Assembly (NCBI RefSeq): GCF_013087525.1
Contig: NZ_JABFCS010000001.1
Span: 744,001-808,000 of the forward strand
Reading direction: 5' to 3'
Length of the DNA stretch: 64,000 nucleotides
DNA from: Ramlibacter montanisoli
GTDB taxonomy: Bacteria; Pseudomonadota; Gammaproteobacteria; Burkholderiales; Burkholderiaceae_C
Below are positions 41,097-51,290 of the stretch, piece after piece. The translations under genes were made by a program, and so were the position numbers. A model generated the notes under the pieces. The model was not told the DNA's origin. It did no database searches and worked only from the letters and a program-made list of their open reading frames with translations. Within the stretch, counting starts at the first letter, position 1. Each line of letters begins with the position of its first letter.

Positions 41097-41992
41097 ATGC
41101 TGCAAGCCACCGTGGAACCCCGGTCGATCTCGCGCCGATCGCCTTCGAGCGTTCGCCAGGCTACTGGGAGACCGTGCTGCGCCGCTTCGTGCGCGACAAG
41201 GTCGCCCTCGGCGCCGGCGTCGTCATCCTGCTGCTGCTGGGGATGGCGGTGTTCGCGCCCCTGCTGGTGCCGGCCGACCCCTATGCGTCCTCGATGCTCA
41301 GCCGGCTGAAGCCGATCGGCACGGCAGGCTACCCGCTGGGCACCGACGAACTGGGGCGGGACATGCTGTCGCGGCTGATGGTGGGCGCGCGGCTGTCGCT
41401 CTTCATGGGCATCACGCCGGTGGTGTTCGCCTTCTTCCTGGGCTCGCTGATCGGCATCACGGCGGGCTACGCCGGCGGGCGCACGAACAACGTGATCATG
41501 CGCACCATCGACGTGTTCTACGCGTTTCCCTCGGTGCTGCTGGCGATCGCGCTGTCCGGCGCGCTGGGCGCGGGCATGACCAACTCGCTGATCTCGCTGA
41601 CGGTGGTGTTCATCCCGCCGATCGCGCGGGTGGCCGAGAGCGTGACCACGCAGATCCGCAACCGCGACTTCGTGGACGCGGCGCGCGCCTCCGGCGCCGG
41701 GCCCTTCACCATCGTGCGGGTGCACGTGCTGGGCAACGTGCTGGGGCCGATCTTCGTCTATGCCACCAGCCTGATCGCCGTGTCCATGATCCTGGCCTCC
41801 GGCCTGAGCTTCCTCGGCCTGGGCGTCAAGCCGCCGGAGCCGGAGTGGGGCCTGATGCTCAACACGCTGCGCACGGCGATCTACGTGCAGCCCTGGATCG
41901 CGGCACTGCCCGGCGCGATGATCTTCATGACCTCGGTCGCCTTCAACCTGCTCGCCGACGGCCTGCGCTCCGCCATGGAAATCAAGGAATGA
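41097..41992 (+). CDS. ABC transporter permease, DppC type (one frame break)
   Basis: A permease of about 298 residues with an N-terminal cytoplasmic tail ([19 protein letters not shown]), the DppC/OppC signature [20 protein letters not shown], six membrane helices and the EAA loop [16 protein letters not shown]. The frame breaks near 41120 (CCCCGG), early in the tail; one added base links the ATG at 41097 to the main frame. Its stop overlaps the first ATPase gene (ATGA). Confidence 0.92.
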
Positions 41993-43025
41993 CGAACGAC
42001 GACGTGGGCGGGCCCGCGCAGCCGCTGCTGGCCGTCAAGGGACTGGTCAAGCACTTTCCCTTGAAGAAGGACGTGCTGGGACGCGGCGGCGGCGTCGTGC
42101 GCGCGGTGGACGGCATCTCCTTCGACGTGCGCAAGGGCGAGACCCTGGGCGTGGTCGGCGAATCGGGCTGCGGCAAGTCGACGACGGCGCGCCTCCTGAT
42201 GCACCTGATCGAACCCAACAAGGGCGAGATCGTGTTCGACGGCCGCACCGTCGGCGGCAGCGCGCTGCCCTTGAAGGAGTTCCGCCGCCAGACGCAGATG
42301 GTGTTCCAGGACAGCTACGCCTCGCTCAACCCGCGCCTGACGATGGAGGACTCGATCGCCTTCGCGCCGCAGGTGCACGGCGTGCCGCGCAAGGAAGCGG
42401 TGGCGCGGGCGCGCGACCTGCTGGCGCGGGTGGGACTGGAGCCGCGGCGCTTCGCCGAACGTTACCCGCACGAGCTGTCCGGCGGCCAGCGCCAGCGCGT
42501 GAACATCGCGCGGGCGCTCGCCCTGCAGCCGCGGCTGGTGATCCTGGACGAGGCGGTGTCGGCGCTGGACAAGTCGGTGGAAGCGCAGGTGCTCAACCTG
42601 CTGCTGGACCTGAAGCAGGAGTTCGGCCTGACCTACGTCTTCATCAGCCACGACCTCAACGTGGTGCGCTACATGAGCGACCGGGTGATGGTGATGTACC
42701 TGGGCGAAGTGGCGGAGATCGGCCGCAGCGAGACCCTGTTCAAGCATCCGGCCCACCCGTACACGCGGGCGCTGCTGTCGTCGATCCCCACCATGGACCC
42801 GGACCGGCGCACCGAGCAGCCGCCGCTGGCGGGCGATCCGCCCAACCCGATCAACCCGCCCTCGGGCTGCCGCTTCCACACCCGTTGCGCGCACGCGCAG
42901 GCCGTGTGCGCGCAGCGCGCCCCTCGCTCGGCCTGGTGGACGCGGGGCAGGCCGTCTCCTGCTGGATGCACGTGCCCGGCAGCGGGCACACGGAAGCGGC
43001 GCCGGCGCTGAAGGAGGCAGCATGA
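41989..43025 (+). CDS. ABC transporter ATPase, DppF type (one frame break)
   Basis: An ATPase of about 345 residues: Walker [11 protein letters not shown]-loop [14 protein letters not shown] (DppF/OppF-type), signature LSGGQRQR, Walker [13 protein letters not shown], and the oligopeptide-transporter C-terminal extension with [11 protein letters not shown]. The frame breaks near 42923 (GCGCCCC); one added base continues [17 protein letters not shown] to a TGA at 43023 that overlaps the next ATG. The gene order places it before the DppD-type ATPase, the reverse of the common order. Confidence 0.92.
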
Positions 43026-44026
43026 GCGAAGCCTTCGTCGACATCCGCGACCTGCGCGTGAGCTTCACCGGCGGCCGCAAGGTGGTGCAGGCGGTCAACG
43101 GCGTGGACCTGCAGGTGCAGCGCGGCGAGGTGGTGGCGCTGATCGGCGAGTCCGGTTCCGGCAAGAGCGTCACCCTGCGCAGCATGCTGCGGCTGCATCC
43201 GCCGAAGCAGACGCGCATCGAAGGCAGCATCCGCGTGGGCGCGCACGATGTGTTGAAGCTCGCTCCTGCGGCACTGGCCGACTTCCGCGGCAAGGTTGCC
43301 TCCATGATCTTCCAGGAGCCGCTGCTGGCCATGGACCCGGTCTATACCGTCGGCGCGCAGATCGTGGAGGCGATCCGCCGCCACGAGCCGGTCAGCGAGG
43401 CACAGGCGCGGCAGCGCGCGCTGCAGCTGTTCGAGCGCGTGCGCATTCCCAGCCCCGAGCGGCGGCTGCACGCCTATCCACACGAGCTCTCGGGCGGCAT
43501 GCGGCAGCGGGCGATGATCGCGCTGGCGCTGGCCTGCGGCCCGCAGCTGCTGCTGGCCGACGAGCCGACCACCGCGCTGGATGCGACGGTGCAGATCCAG
43601 ATCCTGCTGCTGCTGCGCGAGCTGCAGCGCGAGCTCGGACTCTCGGTCATGTTCGTCACGCACGACATAGGCGCGGCGGTGGAAGTCGCGGACCGCATCG
43701 CCGTGATGTACGCGGGCCGCATCGTGGAAGAGGGGCCGACTGCGACCCTGCTGCGCGCGCCCCAGCATCCCTACACGCTGGCGCTGCTGCGCAGCCGCGC
43801 CGACGGCGCACTGGCCAAGGGCACGCGCCTGCAGACCATCCCGGGCGCGCCGCCCGACTTGAGCGCGCTGCCGCCCGGCTGCGCCTTCGCCGAGCGCTGC
43901 GGCTACGCGCACGCCGGCTGCCGCCAGGCCCAGCCCGAGGTGACCTGGCCCGAGCCCGGACACGCGGTGCGCTGCCTGCGCGCGGACGCGAGCCTGCTGC
44001 CCTCCGCCCTGGGAGCCCTCTCATGA
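43022..44026 (+). CDS. ABC transporter ATPase, DppD type
   Basis: An intact ATPase of 334 residues: Walker [11 protein letters not shown]-loop [12 protein letters not shown] (DppD/OppD-type), signature LSGGMRQR, Walker [14 protein letters not shown]-loop FVTHD, and a C-terminal cysteine cluster ([10 protein letters not shown]) typical of oligopeptide transporter ATPases. Start and stop codons overlap with both neighbours, consistent with one coupled operon that continues into the amidase. Confidence 0.95.
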   Translation: MSEAFVDIRDLRVSFTGGRKVVQAVNGVDLQVQRGEVVALIGESGSGKSVTLRSMLRLHPPKQTRIEGSIRVGAHDVLKLAPAALADFRGKVASMIFQEPLLAMDPVYTVGAQIVEAIRRHEPVSEAQARQRALQLFERVRIPSPERRLHAYPHELSGGMRQRAMIALALACGPQLLLADEPTTALDATVQIQILLLLRELQRELGLSVMFVTHDIGAAVEVADRIAVMYAGRIVEEGPTATLLRAPQHPYTLALLRSRADGALAKGTRLQTIPGAPPDLSALPPGCAFAERCGYAHAGCRQAQPEVTWPEPGHAVRCLRADASLLPSALGALS

Positions 44027-45234
44027 ACCAGCACACCGACGTCCTGCACGATCCCGCGCATGCCTTCATGCCTTACCCGAAGGTGCCGGTGCCGCACGCC
44101 CCCACCGGGCCACTGGCCGGGTTGAGCTTCGGCGTGAAGGACCTGTTCCACGTCGCCGGCTATCCCACCAGCGGCGGCCAGCCGCTGCTGCTGGCGCTGC
44201 TGGGGGTGCAGGACCGCACCGCGCCCACCGTGCAGGCGCTGCTGGCCGCCGGCGCGCGCTTCGCCGGCAAGACCATCACCGATGAACTCGCCTTCTCCAT
44301 GAACGGGCAGAACGCGCACTTCGGCTCGCCCGTCAACGGCGCGGCGCCCGACCGGATCTCCGGCGGCTCGTCCTCCGGCTCCGCGTCGGCGGTGTCGAAC
44401 CGCCTGTGCGACTTCGCGCTCGGCACCGACACGGGCGGCTCCGTGCGGGCGCCCGCCAGCCACTGCGGACTGGTCGGGCTGCGGCCCACGCACGGCCGCG
44501 TGAGCCTGCGCGACTGCCTGGACCTGTCCCCCAGCTTCGACACCTGCGGCTGGTTCGCGCGCGACGTCGCCACCTTCGCGCGGGTGGCCGAGGTGCTGCT
44601 GGATGCGGATGCCTTGGTGCTGCCGAAGAAGCTGCGCGTGCTGGCCCCCACCGAGCTGTGGGCGCTGGCGCTGCCGGCGGCGCAGGACGCGCTGCAGCCG
44701 GTGCGCCAGCGCGTCGAGGACATCCTGGGCCACGCGACGCCCGTCACGCTGGCACTGGGAGGCGTGGACGTTCCGTACTGGCACTACCGCCACCTGCAGG
44801 GCTACGAGGCCTGGCAGGTCGACGGCGGCTTCATCCGGCGCTTCGCGCCGCCGCTCGGCCCCGGCGTGGCGCAGCGCTTCGCGTGGTGCGCCGAGGTCAC
44901 CGACACGCAGGTGGCGCAGGCGCGCAGCTTCCGCGAGGAGTTCCGGGCGCGTTTCACCGACCTGCTGGGCGACGACGGGATCCTGCTGCTGCTGCCGACG
45001 ATGCCCGACATCGCGCCGCTTTGCAGCGAGCCGGAGCAGGCGCTGGACGATTATCGCCAGCGGGCGATCCGGCTGCTGTGCAACGCGGGCCTGACCGGCC
45101 TGCCGCAGCTGTCGCTGCCGCTGGCCCGGCGCGCGGGCGCGCCGCTCGGCCTCTCGCTGATCGGGCCGGCGGGCAGCGACCGCAGCCTCATTGGCGTGGC
45201 GGAGCGGATCGGTGCAGCATGGCAGGACTCGTAG
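44023..45234 (+). CDS. Amidase (amidase-signature family)
   Basis: An intact amidase of 403 residues with the Ser-cisSer-Lys triad: K39 in FGVKDLF, cis-Ser around S116 in GGSSSGSA and nucleophile S140 in GTDTGGSVRAPAS. Family enzymes hydrolyse amides, including allophanate, carbamoyl and aryl amides. The ATG overlaps the last ATPase stop, so it is translationally coupled to the transporter and probably acts on the imported compound. The frame is intact. Confidence 0.92.
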   Translation: MNQHTDVLHDPAHAFMPYPKVPVPHAPTGPLAGLSFGVKDLFHVAGYPTSGGQPLLLALLGVQDRTAPTVQALLAAGARFAGKTITDELAFSMNGQNAHFGSPVNGAAPDRISGGSSSGSASAVSNRLCDFALGTDTGGSVRAPASHCGLVGLRPTHGRVSLRDCLDLSPSFDTCGWFARDVATFARVAEVLLDADALVLPKKLRVLAPTELWALALPAAQDALQPVRQRVEDILGHATPVTLALGGVDVPYWHYRHLQGYEAWQVDGGFIRRFAPPLGPGVAQRFAWCAEVTDTQVAQARSFREEFRARFTDLLGDDGILLLLPTMPDIAPLCSEPEQALDDYRQRAIRLLCNAGLTGLPQLSLPLARRAGAPLGLSLIGPAGSDRSLIGVAERIGAAWQDS

Positions 45235-45316
45235 GCTGGTGGTGAGCGCGCGCAGCGCCGAACCCCAGCGTTCAGCGCATCGCTGGGGTTCGCCTGCGGG
45301 CTCACCCCAGCCTACG
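45230..45316. repeat. Palindromic GTAGGCTGG repeat after the amidase gene
   Basis: Nested inverted repeats: outer arms CGTAGGCTGGTGGTGAGC and GCTCACCCCAGCCTACG, inner arms CGAACCCCAGCG and CGCTGGGGTTCG. It overlaps the last codons of the amidase gene and fills the gap to the convergent ureidoglycolate lyase gene. Related copies lie at 56187-56265 and 57254-57289. Confidence 0.85.
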
Positions 45317-45325
45317 GGGGCCCCA

Positions 45326-45814
45326 TCACTCGAGGCGCACGGGAACCTCCAGTTGCACCACCTCGCAATCCACCGCCGCCCCCTTGCGCTCGATCACCAG
45401 GAAGCTCCCATCCTCCAGAGCGATCAGCGGATGGTGCCAGGTCCCCGCATGCAGCGTGACGCCCTGCCGCGCCGTGGCGCTGAACGCCGCCAGCGTGCCC
45501 AGGTCGGGATGCGTGTGGCCGCGCGCCACCAGCACCACCCAGCGCCCCGCCTGCAGCGGGACGAAGGTCTGGCTGCCCCACAGGTGGCGCTCCAGCATCT
45601 TCCAGGGGCCTGCGAGCGGCTGCGCCCGCGCGCGGAAGGTGGCCAGCACCGGGCTGCCGCCGTGCCGCGTGAGCTCCAGCGTGGAGGGCAGGTCGTGCCG
45701 CTGCGTGGTGCCCTCGTTGATGCTGCGCGTGGGCCCCTCGGCCAGGTCCAGCACTTCGCCGTAGGCGGCGAAATCGTGGGCGGACAGCGGGCGCAGGCGC
45801 AGGACAGGCGGCAT
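45326..45814 (-). CDS. allA: Ureidoglycolate lyase
   Basis: An intact protein of 162 residues with the AllA cupin features: LRLRPLSAHDFAAYGEVLD at the start, GSQTFVPLQAGRWVVLVA, and TLHAGTWHHPLIALED. It cleaves ureidoglycolate to glyoxylate and urea, the last ureide step of purine (allantoin) catabolism. It is divergent from the M20 hydrolase gene with 33 bases between starts, so the two probably share a control region. Confidence 0.9.
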   Translation of the reverse strand: MPPVLRLRPLSAHDFAAYGEVLDLAEGPTRSINEGTTQRHDLPSTLELTRHGGSPVLATFRARAQPLAGPWKMLERHLWGSQTFVPLQAGRWVVLVARGHTHPDLGTLAAFSATARQGVTLHAGTWHHPLIALEDGSFLVIERKGAAVDCEVVQLEVPVRLE

Positions 45815-45847
45815 GATGGAATGCGTTGAAAGAGCCAGGAGCACAGC

Positions 45848-47086
45848 ATGAACCCTTCCAGCCTCCGCATCAACGGGCAGCGCCTGTGGGACTCGCTCAT
45901 GGAGCTGGCGCGCATCGGCGCCACGCCCAAGGGCGGGGTCTGCCGGCTGGCGCTGGGCGACCTCGACCGGCAGGGCCGCGACCTGGTCACTTCCTGGGGG
46001 CGGGCGGCCGGCCTCACGGTCACCGTCGACCGCATCGGCAACGTCTTCATGCGCCGGCCGGGCCGCAACGGTGCGCTGCCGCCCGTCATGGCGGGCAGCC
46101 ACATCGACACCCAGCCCACCGGCGGCAAGTTCGACGGCAATTACGGCGTGCTCGCCGCTCTGGAGGTCGTGCGCACGCTGGACGATCACGGCATCCAGAC
46201 CGAGGCGCCGATCGAGGTGGCCTTCTGGACCAACGAGGAAGGCTCGCGCTTCGTGCCCGTGATGATGGGCTCGGGCGTGTTCGCCGGCGCCTTCACGCTG
46301 GAACACGCCTACGCCGCCAAGGACGCGGAGGGCCGCACGGTGAAGGAGGAGCTGGCGCGCATCGGCTACATCGGCGAGCAGGTGCCGGGCGAGCATCCCA
46401 TCGGCGCCTACTTCGAGGCGCACATCGAGCAGGGGCCGGTGCTGGAGGATGCCGGCGTCACCATCGGCGTGGTGCACGGCGTGCTGGGCATCCGCTGGTT
46501 CGACTGCACGGTCACCGGCATGGAAGCGCACGCCGGCCCGACGCCGATGGAGCTGCGCAAGGACGCCTTGCAGGTGGCCACGCGGCTGATGCAGGAGGTG
46601 GTGGCCTCCGCGCTGCGCCACGGCCCGCATGGCCGCGGCACGGTCGGCATGGTGCAGGTGCACCCGAACAGCCGCAACGTCATCCCGGGGCAGGTGCGCT
46701 TCTCGATCGACCTGCGCAATGCCAGCGACGAGCTGGTGGACCGGCAGGCGTCGGAGGTGAAGGCGCTGGCCGAGCGGCTGTCCGCGGAGAGCGGCCTTCC
46801 CATCCACATCGAGCAGGTCTCCAGCTATCCCGCGCAGCAGTTCGACCGCGAGTGCGTGCAGGCCGTGGCGAACGCGGCGGCTCGCCTGGGCTACTCGCAC
46901 ATGGCCGCGGTGTCGGGCGCCGGGCACGACGCGGTCTACGCCGCGCGGCTGGCCCCGACGGGGATGATCTTCATCCCCTGCAAGGACGGCATCAGCCACA
47001 ACGAGATCGAGGATGCGAAGCCGGAGCACCTGGAAGCCGGGTGCAACGTCCTGCTGCAGGTGATGCTGGATCGGGCCGGGGCGTAG
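45848..47086 (+). CDS. Zn-dependent M20 ureidohydrolase (allantoate amidohydrolase / N-carbamoyl-amino-acid hydrolase type)
   Basis: An intact protein of 412 residues of the AllC/HyuC branch of peptidase family M20. Zinc ligands are visible in AGSHIDTQ, GGKFDGNYG and TNEEGSRF, with EAHIEQGP and the dimer-lid segment. It would hydrolyse allantoate, ureidoglycolate or N-carbamoyl amino acids to release ammonia and CO2. The neighbouring ureidoglycolate lyase favours the allantoin route and the racemase the hydantoin route. The sequence alone does not decide. Confidence 0.9.
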   Translation: MNPSSLRINGQRLWDSLMELARIGATPKGGVCRLALGDLDRQGRDLVTSWGRAAGLTVTVDRIGNVFMRRPGRNGALPPVMAGSHIDTQPTGGKFDGNYGVLAALEVVRTLDDHGIQTEAPIEVAFWTNEEGSRFVPVMMGSGVFAGAFTLEHAYAAKDAEGRTVKEELARIGYIGEQVPGEHPIGAYFEAHIEQGPVLEDAGVTIGVVHGVLGIRWFDCTVTGMEAHAGPTPMELRKDALQVATRLMQEVVASALRHGPHGRGTVGMVQVHPNSRNVIPGQVRFSIDLRNASDELVDRQASEVKALAERLSAESGLPIHIEQVSSYPAQQFDRECVQAVANAAARLGYSHMAAVSGAGHDAVYAARLAPTGMIFIPCKDGISHNEIEDAKPEHLEAGCNVLLQVMLDRAGA

Positions 47087-47138
47087 CGCTTCCACCGCCC
47101 TGGCGCGTGGCCCCCGGGCCCGGCAGCCCGGCGCGGCA

Positions 47139-47351
47139 TTACCAGGGGCTGATCTGGGCCTGGCGCATCAGTCGCTTGGCCCGCGGGCTGAGCTGCGCCG
47201 GGTTGATCCCCTGGGGAAGCTCCACTTGGGTCAGGGCAGTGCGGCCACTGCCGACGGAGCATGCCTTGACCGCCATTTCGCAGACCAGCGCCACCAGATG
47301 CCGCATCGGGACGCCCCTGCGGGCCCCGACGACGAGAACAGCCTTGTACAT
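47139..47351 (-). CDS. Small hypothetical protein (70 residues)
   Basis: An open frame of 70 codons with an AGGAG ribosome binding site at good spacing before its ATG. It starts MYKAVLVVGARRGVPMRHL, has two cysteines-containing hydrophobic stretches and ends PRAKRLMRQAQISPW. I do not recognise a family. The good ribosome binding site and non-arginine-rich composition argue against a chance frame, but no homology evidence is available. It is transcribed away from receptor 6. Confidence 0.5.
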   Translation of the reverse strand: MYKAVLVVGARRGVPMRHLVALVCEMAVKACSVGSGRTALTQVELPQGINPAQLSPRAKRLMRQAQISPW

Positions 47352-47652
47352 GTCCCAACTCCTCTCCGGTTTGGTTAAGCCGTTTCCCTAAGGATCAGGC
47401 AGGCCGACTGTGGCGACAATTGCTACGAAGTGCAACAGCCGCCAGGGCCCTGGGTCGGCAATAACGCCACAAATTCACAACCTTTCCAGGTGCGTACAGT
47501 TAAGAGATCGAGAAAGTGTGCGGGAGATCACGGACCTACGGGAGTTACTTATTGCAACTCGTGGTTGCATCTGGAATTCTGCGATGCGCACCGCAGAGGT
47601 GCATGGGACCGGCCCACCGGGCCGCGGTTGAAACGGGAGCGAGGAGACAAGC
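47352..47652. other. Gene-free stretch upstream of receptor 6
   Basis: About 300 bases with a lower GC content than the surroundings lie between the small minus-strand gene and receptor 6. The only recognisable element is the shared chemotaxis promoter at 47551. Nothing else was identified; no stable terminator or riboswitch fold was seen. Confidence 0.6.
47551..47580 (+). promoter_or_regulatory. Extended -10 promoter of receptor 6 (shared chemotaxis motif)
   Basis: ATTGCAACT (47551-47559), 12 bases, then TGGAATTCT (47572-47580). The implied elements are -35 TTGCAA, a 17-base spacer and an extended -10 TGG-AATTCT. The same layout precedes cheW and the Cache-protein gene although this locus is more than 30 kb away. 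Confidence 0.6.
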
Positions 47653-49395
47653 GTGGGGACCAAGAGATTTGGAAGGGGTTCGGGGGATTCACGATCCGGA
47701 CGCGGCTGGGGCTGGCATTTGCCCTGTTCGTCGCGATGTTCGTGACCATGACGGCGGTGGCGACGCTGCACCTGCAGGAGCTGGACCGCAAGACGGCGGA
47801 GCTGGCGACCGTCAACCTGAAGATGGAACGCCTGGTCGGCGAGTGGCTGTCGTTCACCCGCGCGAACGCGGTGCGCGCGACCGTGCTCACCCGCTCGGAC
47901 GACGAGGAGCTCAGGCGCCTGCTGACGCCGGAGGTCGAGGCGACCACCAAGCGGATCTCCGAGCTGCAGGCGCAGATCGAGAAGATGCTGGACAGCGCCG
48001 AGGCCAGGCAGCTGTTCGAGAGCGTCGGCGAAAAGCGCAAGGCCTACCTGGGGGCGCGCCAGCAGGTGCTGGAGAAGAAGAAGTCCGGGCAGCCGGGCGA
48101 GGCCAACGCCCTCATGGACAGCACGATGCTGCCGGCGCTGCGCACCTACATCGATTCGATCCGGACCCTCGCCGAGCACTACGGCACCGAGGTCGCGAAC
48201 GATGCCGCCGCCGCGCATGCGGCGGCGATCACCGGCCGCAACGTGCTGACGGGAATGTCGGCGCTCGGGGTGGTGCTGGCGGTGCTGTTCTCCATACTGC
48301 TGATGCGCTCCATCACCCGTCCGCTCGACGAAGCGGTGCAGGCGGCGCAGCGGGTCGCCGGCGGCGACCTCAGCGTCGACGTGCAGCCAAAGACGCGCGA
48401 CGAAATGGGGCAGCTGCTGGGCGCGCTGGCCGACATGACCGCGCGGCTGCGCGAGCTGGTGAGCCAGGTCGCCGGCGGCGCGCGCCGTCGCGGAGACCAG
48501 CGCGCAGATCGCGCAGGGCAACATCGACCTGTCGCAGCGCACCGAGGAACAGGCGGGCACGCTGGAGGAGACGGCGAGCTCCATGGAGGAACTGACCTCC
48601 ACGGTCGCCCAGAACGCCAGCAACGCCCGGGAGGCGAGCGTGCTGGCCGCCAGCGCCTCGGAAGTCGCGCGCAAGGGCGGCGAGGTGGTCGGGCAGGTGG
48701 TGAGCACCATGAGCGGCATCTCGGAGTCCTCGCGCAGGATCTCCGACATCATCGGCGTGATCGACGGCATCGCCTTCCAGACCAACATCCTCGCGCTCAA
48801 TGCCGCGGTGGAGGCCGCGCGTGCCGGCGAACAGGGCCGCGGCTTCGCGGTTGTGGCCACCGAGGTGCGCAACCTTGCCCAGCGCAGCGCCCAGGCGGCC
48901 AAGGAGATCAAGGTCCTGATCGGCACCTCGGTGTCCCAGGTGGAGGCGGGTGGCAAGCTGGTGGACGCCGCCGGCAGGACCATGGAGGACATCGTCGGGT
49001 CGGTCCAGAAGGTCAACGACCTGATCACCGAGATCGCGGCGGCGAGCCAGGAGCAGAGCTCCGGCATCGAGCAGGTGAACCAGGCGGTCACCCAGATGGA
49101 CCAGGTGGTCCAGCAGAACGCCACGCTGGTCGAGGAGGCCACGGCTGCGACCGAATCGATGAAGGCGCAGTCGGACGCGCTGCTGGAGCTGGTGTCTTCC
49201 TTCAAGCTGGGCGGCGCCGCGTCCGGCTACACGCCCGTGACTCCGCTGAAGGCAGCGCCGCAAGCGGATGCCCGTCCGGCCGTCACCCCGATCCGGGTCG
49301 CGCCGTCAGCGGCCAAACTGGAAGGCGCCCACCCGGCGCCGCTGGCCATGCCCGGTCTGCGCGCGACGCCCCAGGGGGCCTGGCGGGAGTTCTGA
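47653..49395 (+). CDS. Methyl-accepting chemotaxis protein 6 (two frame breaks)
   Basis: A receptor of about 580 residues: N-terminal [14 protein letters not shown] with TM1, a helical periplasmic domain of ~155 residues with a charged coiled-coil look, TM2 ([17 protein letters not shown]), HAMP, the signalling hairpin and a C-terminal AWREF tether of the WxxF type. Start is proposed at the GTG after GCGAGGAG, which needs one added base near 47675 (GGAAGGGG). A second break near 48482 lies in GGCGCGCGCC, where two bases appear missing. It is isolated from the main cluster but its signalling domain matches those receptors closely. Confidence 0.85.
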
Positions 49396-49428
49396 TCGCA
49401 GCGCGGGGGAGGGCGGCGCGCGGCGCCG

Positions 49429-50719
49429 CTACTTCATCAGCGAAGGCAGCCAGAGGCTCAGCTGCGGGAACGCGATCAGGATGCCGAGGACCAGCACCAT
49501 CGTCAGCACCAGCGGCCAGCAGCCGCGGAAGATCTGGTTCAGCCCCACCTTGGGCAGCAGCGCATTCAGCACGAACAGGTTCATGCCGACCGGCGGCGAG
49601 ATCAGGCCGATCTGCACCACCATCACGATCAGCACGCCGAACCAGATCGGGTCGAAGCCCAGCCCGGTGACGATGGGGAAGAACAGCGGGATGGTCAGCA
49701 GCACCATCGTCAGTTCCTCCATCACGGTCCCGAGGATCACGTAGACGGCCATCATGGCCACGATGATCATGGTGGGCGACAGGCCGGCCTGCGTGATCCA
49801 GTTCTTCAGGTCGCCGGGCAGGGTCGTGAAGTTCACGAAGTTGGCGAACAGCGTGGCGGCGATCAGCAGCGTGAACAGCATCGCGGTGGTGCGCGCGGAC
49901 TCCACCAGCACTTCGAGCAGGCCGGCCCAGGTGAGCCGGCCGCGCAGCAGCGCGAACAGGAAGGCGCCCGCGGCGCCGAAGCCGCGCCTTCGGTGGCGGT
50001 GAAGAAGCCGCCGTAGATCCCGCCCAGCACCACCAGCACCAGCAGCACCACGCCCCAGATCCCGCGCAGGGCCGCCCAGCGCTCCGGCCAGGTCGCCCGC
50101 TCGCCGGGCGGCGCGTGTTCGGGATCGCGCGAGGTGATCACCACCACGGCCAGCATCAGCATGGCGGCGGTCAGCAGCCCCGGGATCACGCCCGCCGCGA
50201 ACAGCTTGCCGATGTTGGTCTCGGTGACGATGCCGTAGATCACCATGATGGTGGACGGGGGATCATGATGCCCAGCGTGCCGCCGGCGGCCATCACGCCG
50301 GTCGACAGCGAGTCGCTGTAGCCCAGCTTGCGCATCGACGGGTAGGCCACCTTGCTCATGGTGGCCGCGGTGGCGATGGAAGATCCGCAGATCGCGCCGA
50401 AGCCGGCGCAGGCGGCGATGGTGGCGTGCGCGAGGCCGCCGCGCACGTGGCCGATGAAGGCATAGGCGGCCTGGAACAGCTCGTGGGCCAGGCCGGCGCG
50501 CGCCACGAAGTTGCCCATGAGGATGAAGAGAGGGATCACCGACAGCGTGTAGGCGAAACCGGTCTCGTACACGACCTGCGCCGTGCTTGCCGTGGCCGGC
50601 ACCCAGCCGCGCGTCAGGCCGATGCCGGCGAAGCCGACCAGCCCCATCGCGAACGCCAGCGGAACGCGCAGCAACGCGAGCAGGAAGATGGCACCGAAGC
50701 CGAGCAGCGCTTCCGTCAC
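49429..50719 (-). CDS. TRAP transporter large permease, DctM type (two frame breaks)
   Basis: An inner-membrane protein of about 430 residues with twelve predicted helices typical of DctM: AIFLLALLRVPLAFAMGLVG, GAICGSSIATAATMSKVAYP, TLGIMIPPS and GLISPPVGMNLFVLNALLP. It forms the channel of a sodium-driven TRAP importer for organic acids or related solutes. The frame breaks near 50262 (in PPS, a C run) and near 49980; one base added at each gives 431 codons including the stop. The ATG overlaps the DctQ stop. Confidence 0.9.
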
Positions 50720-51201
50720 AGCGCCGCCCCCTCGCCCTCGAAGCGGTCATGCGGTTTCGCGCCCACCAGGGCCAGGTGCACGAAGCCGGTCAGGGCGCAC
50801 AGCACGCCCATGCCGTAGAGGAAGGGGTACTTGGGGATCTGCAGCTGCGCGGTCGTCTCGCCGGTCTGCCGGAACTCCCCGCCGGTGCGCCACATCAGCC
50901 AGGCCAGGCCGAGCAGGACCGCCGCGCACAGCAGGTGCACGATCACGCCCTGCAGCCGGCGCAGCCACATCGGCAGGTAGGGATCGAGCGAATCGAACTC
51001 CACGTGCTCGCCCCGGCGCGAGACCAGGGGCAGGGCGCCGAAGATCACCACCACCATCAGCAGCTCGGTGAGCTCCAGGGAGCCGGGAATGGAATGCGAA
51101 ACGGCCTTGCGGCCGATCACGTCGAAGAAGGTGAGCGCCATGATCGCGAACAGCGCGATCGAGGACAGCAGCCCGCACAGCAGGTCCAGCAGCTTGGTCA
51201 A
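50716..51201 (-). CDS. TRAP transporter small permease, DctQ type
   Basis: An intact protein of 161 residues with four membrane helices (SSIALFAIMALTFFDVIGRK, ELLMVVVIFGALPLVSRRGEH, VIVHLLCAAVLLGLAWL, VLCALTGFVHLALVGAK), the standard DctQ layout including the RRGEHV motif. It pairs with the DctM permease. It is separated from the binding-protein gene by a terminator-like hairpin. Confidence 0.92.
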   Translation of the reverse strand: MTKLLDLLCGLLSSIALFAIMALTFFDVIGRKAVSHSIPGSLELTELLMVVVIFGALPLVSRRGEHVEFDSLDPYLPMWLRRLQGVIVHLLCAAVLLGLAWLMWRTGGEFRQTGETTAQLQIPKYPFLYGMGVLCALTGFVHLALVGAKPHDRFEGEGAAL

Positions 51202-51234
51202 GTCTCTTGGTCCGTCTCGTTATGGGGGCGCAGC

Positions 51235-51270
51235 AAAAAGCGGCACCCGGGGACCTCCCCGGTTGCCGCC
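51235..51270 (-). terminator. Terminator-like hairpin between the TRAP binding-protein and DctQ genes
   Basis: On the minus strand GCGGCAACCGGGGA pairs with TCCCCGGGTGCCGC (one mismatch), followed by TTTTT. It lies 20 bases after the binding-protein stop and before DctQ. It probably gives partial termination, so that the periplasmic protein is made in excess over the membrane parts. Confidence 0.8.
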
Positions 51271-51290
51271 TTTGTACCAGAGCAGCGGGC

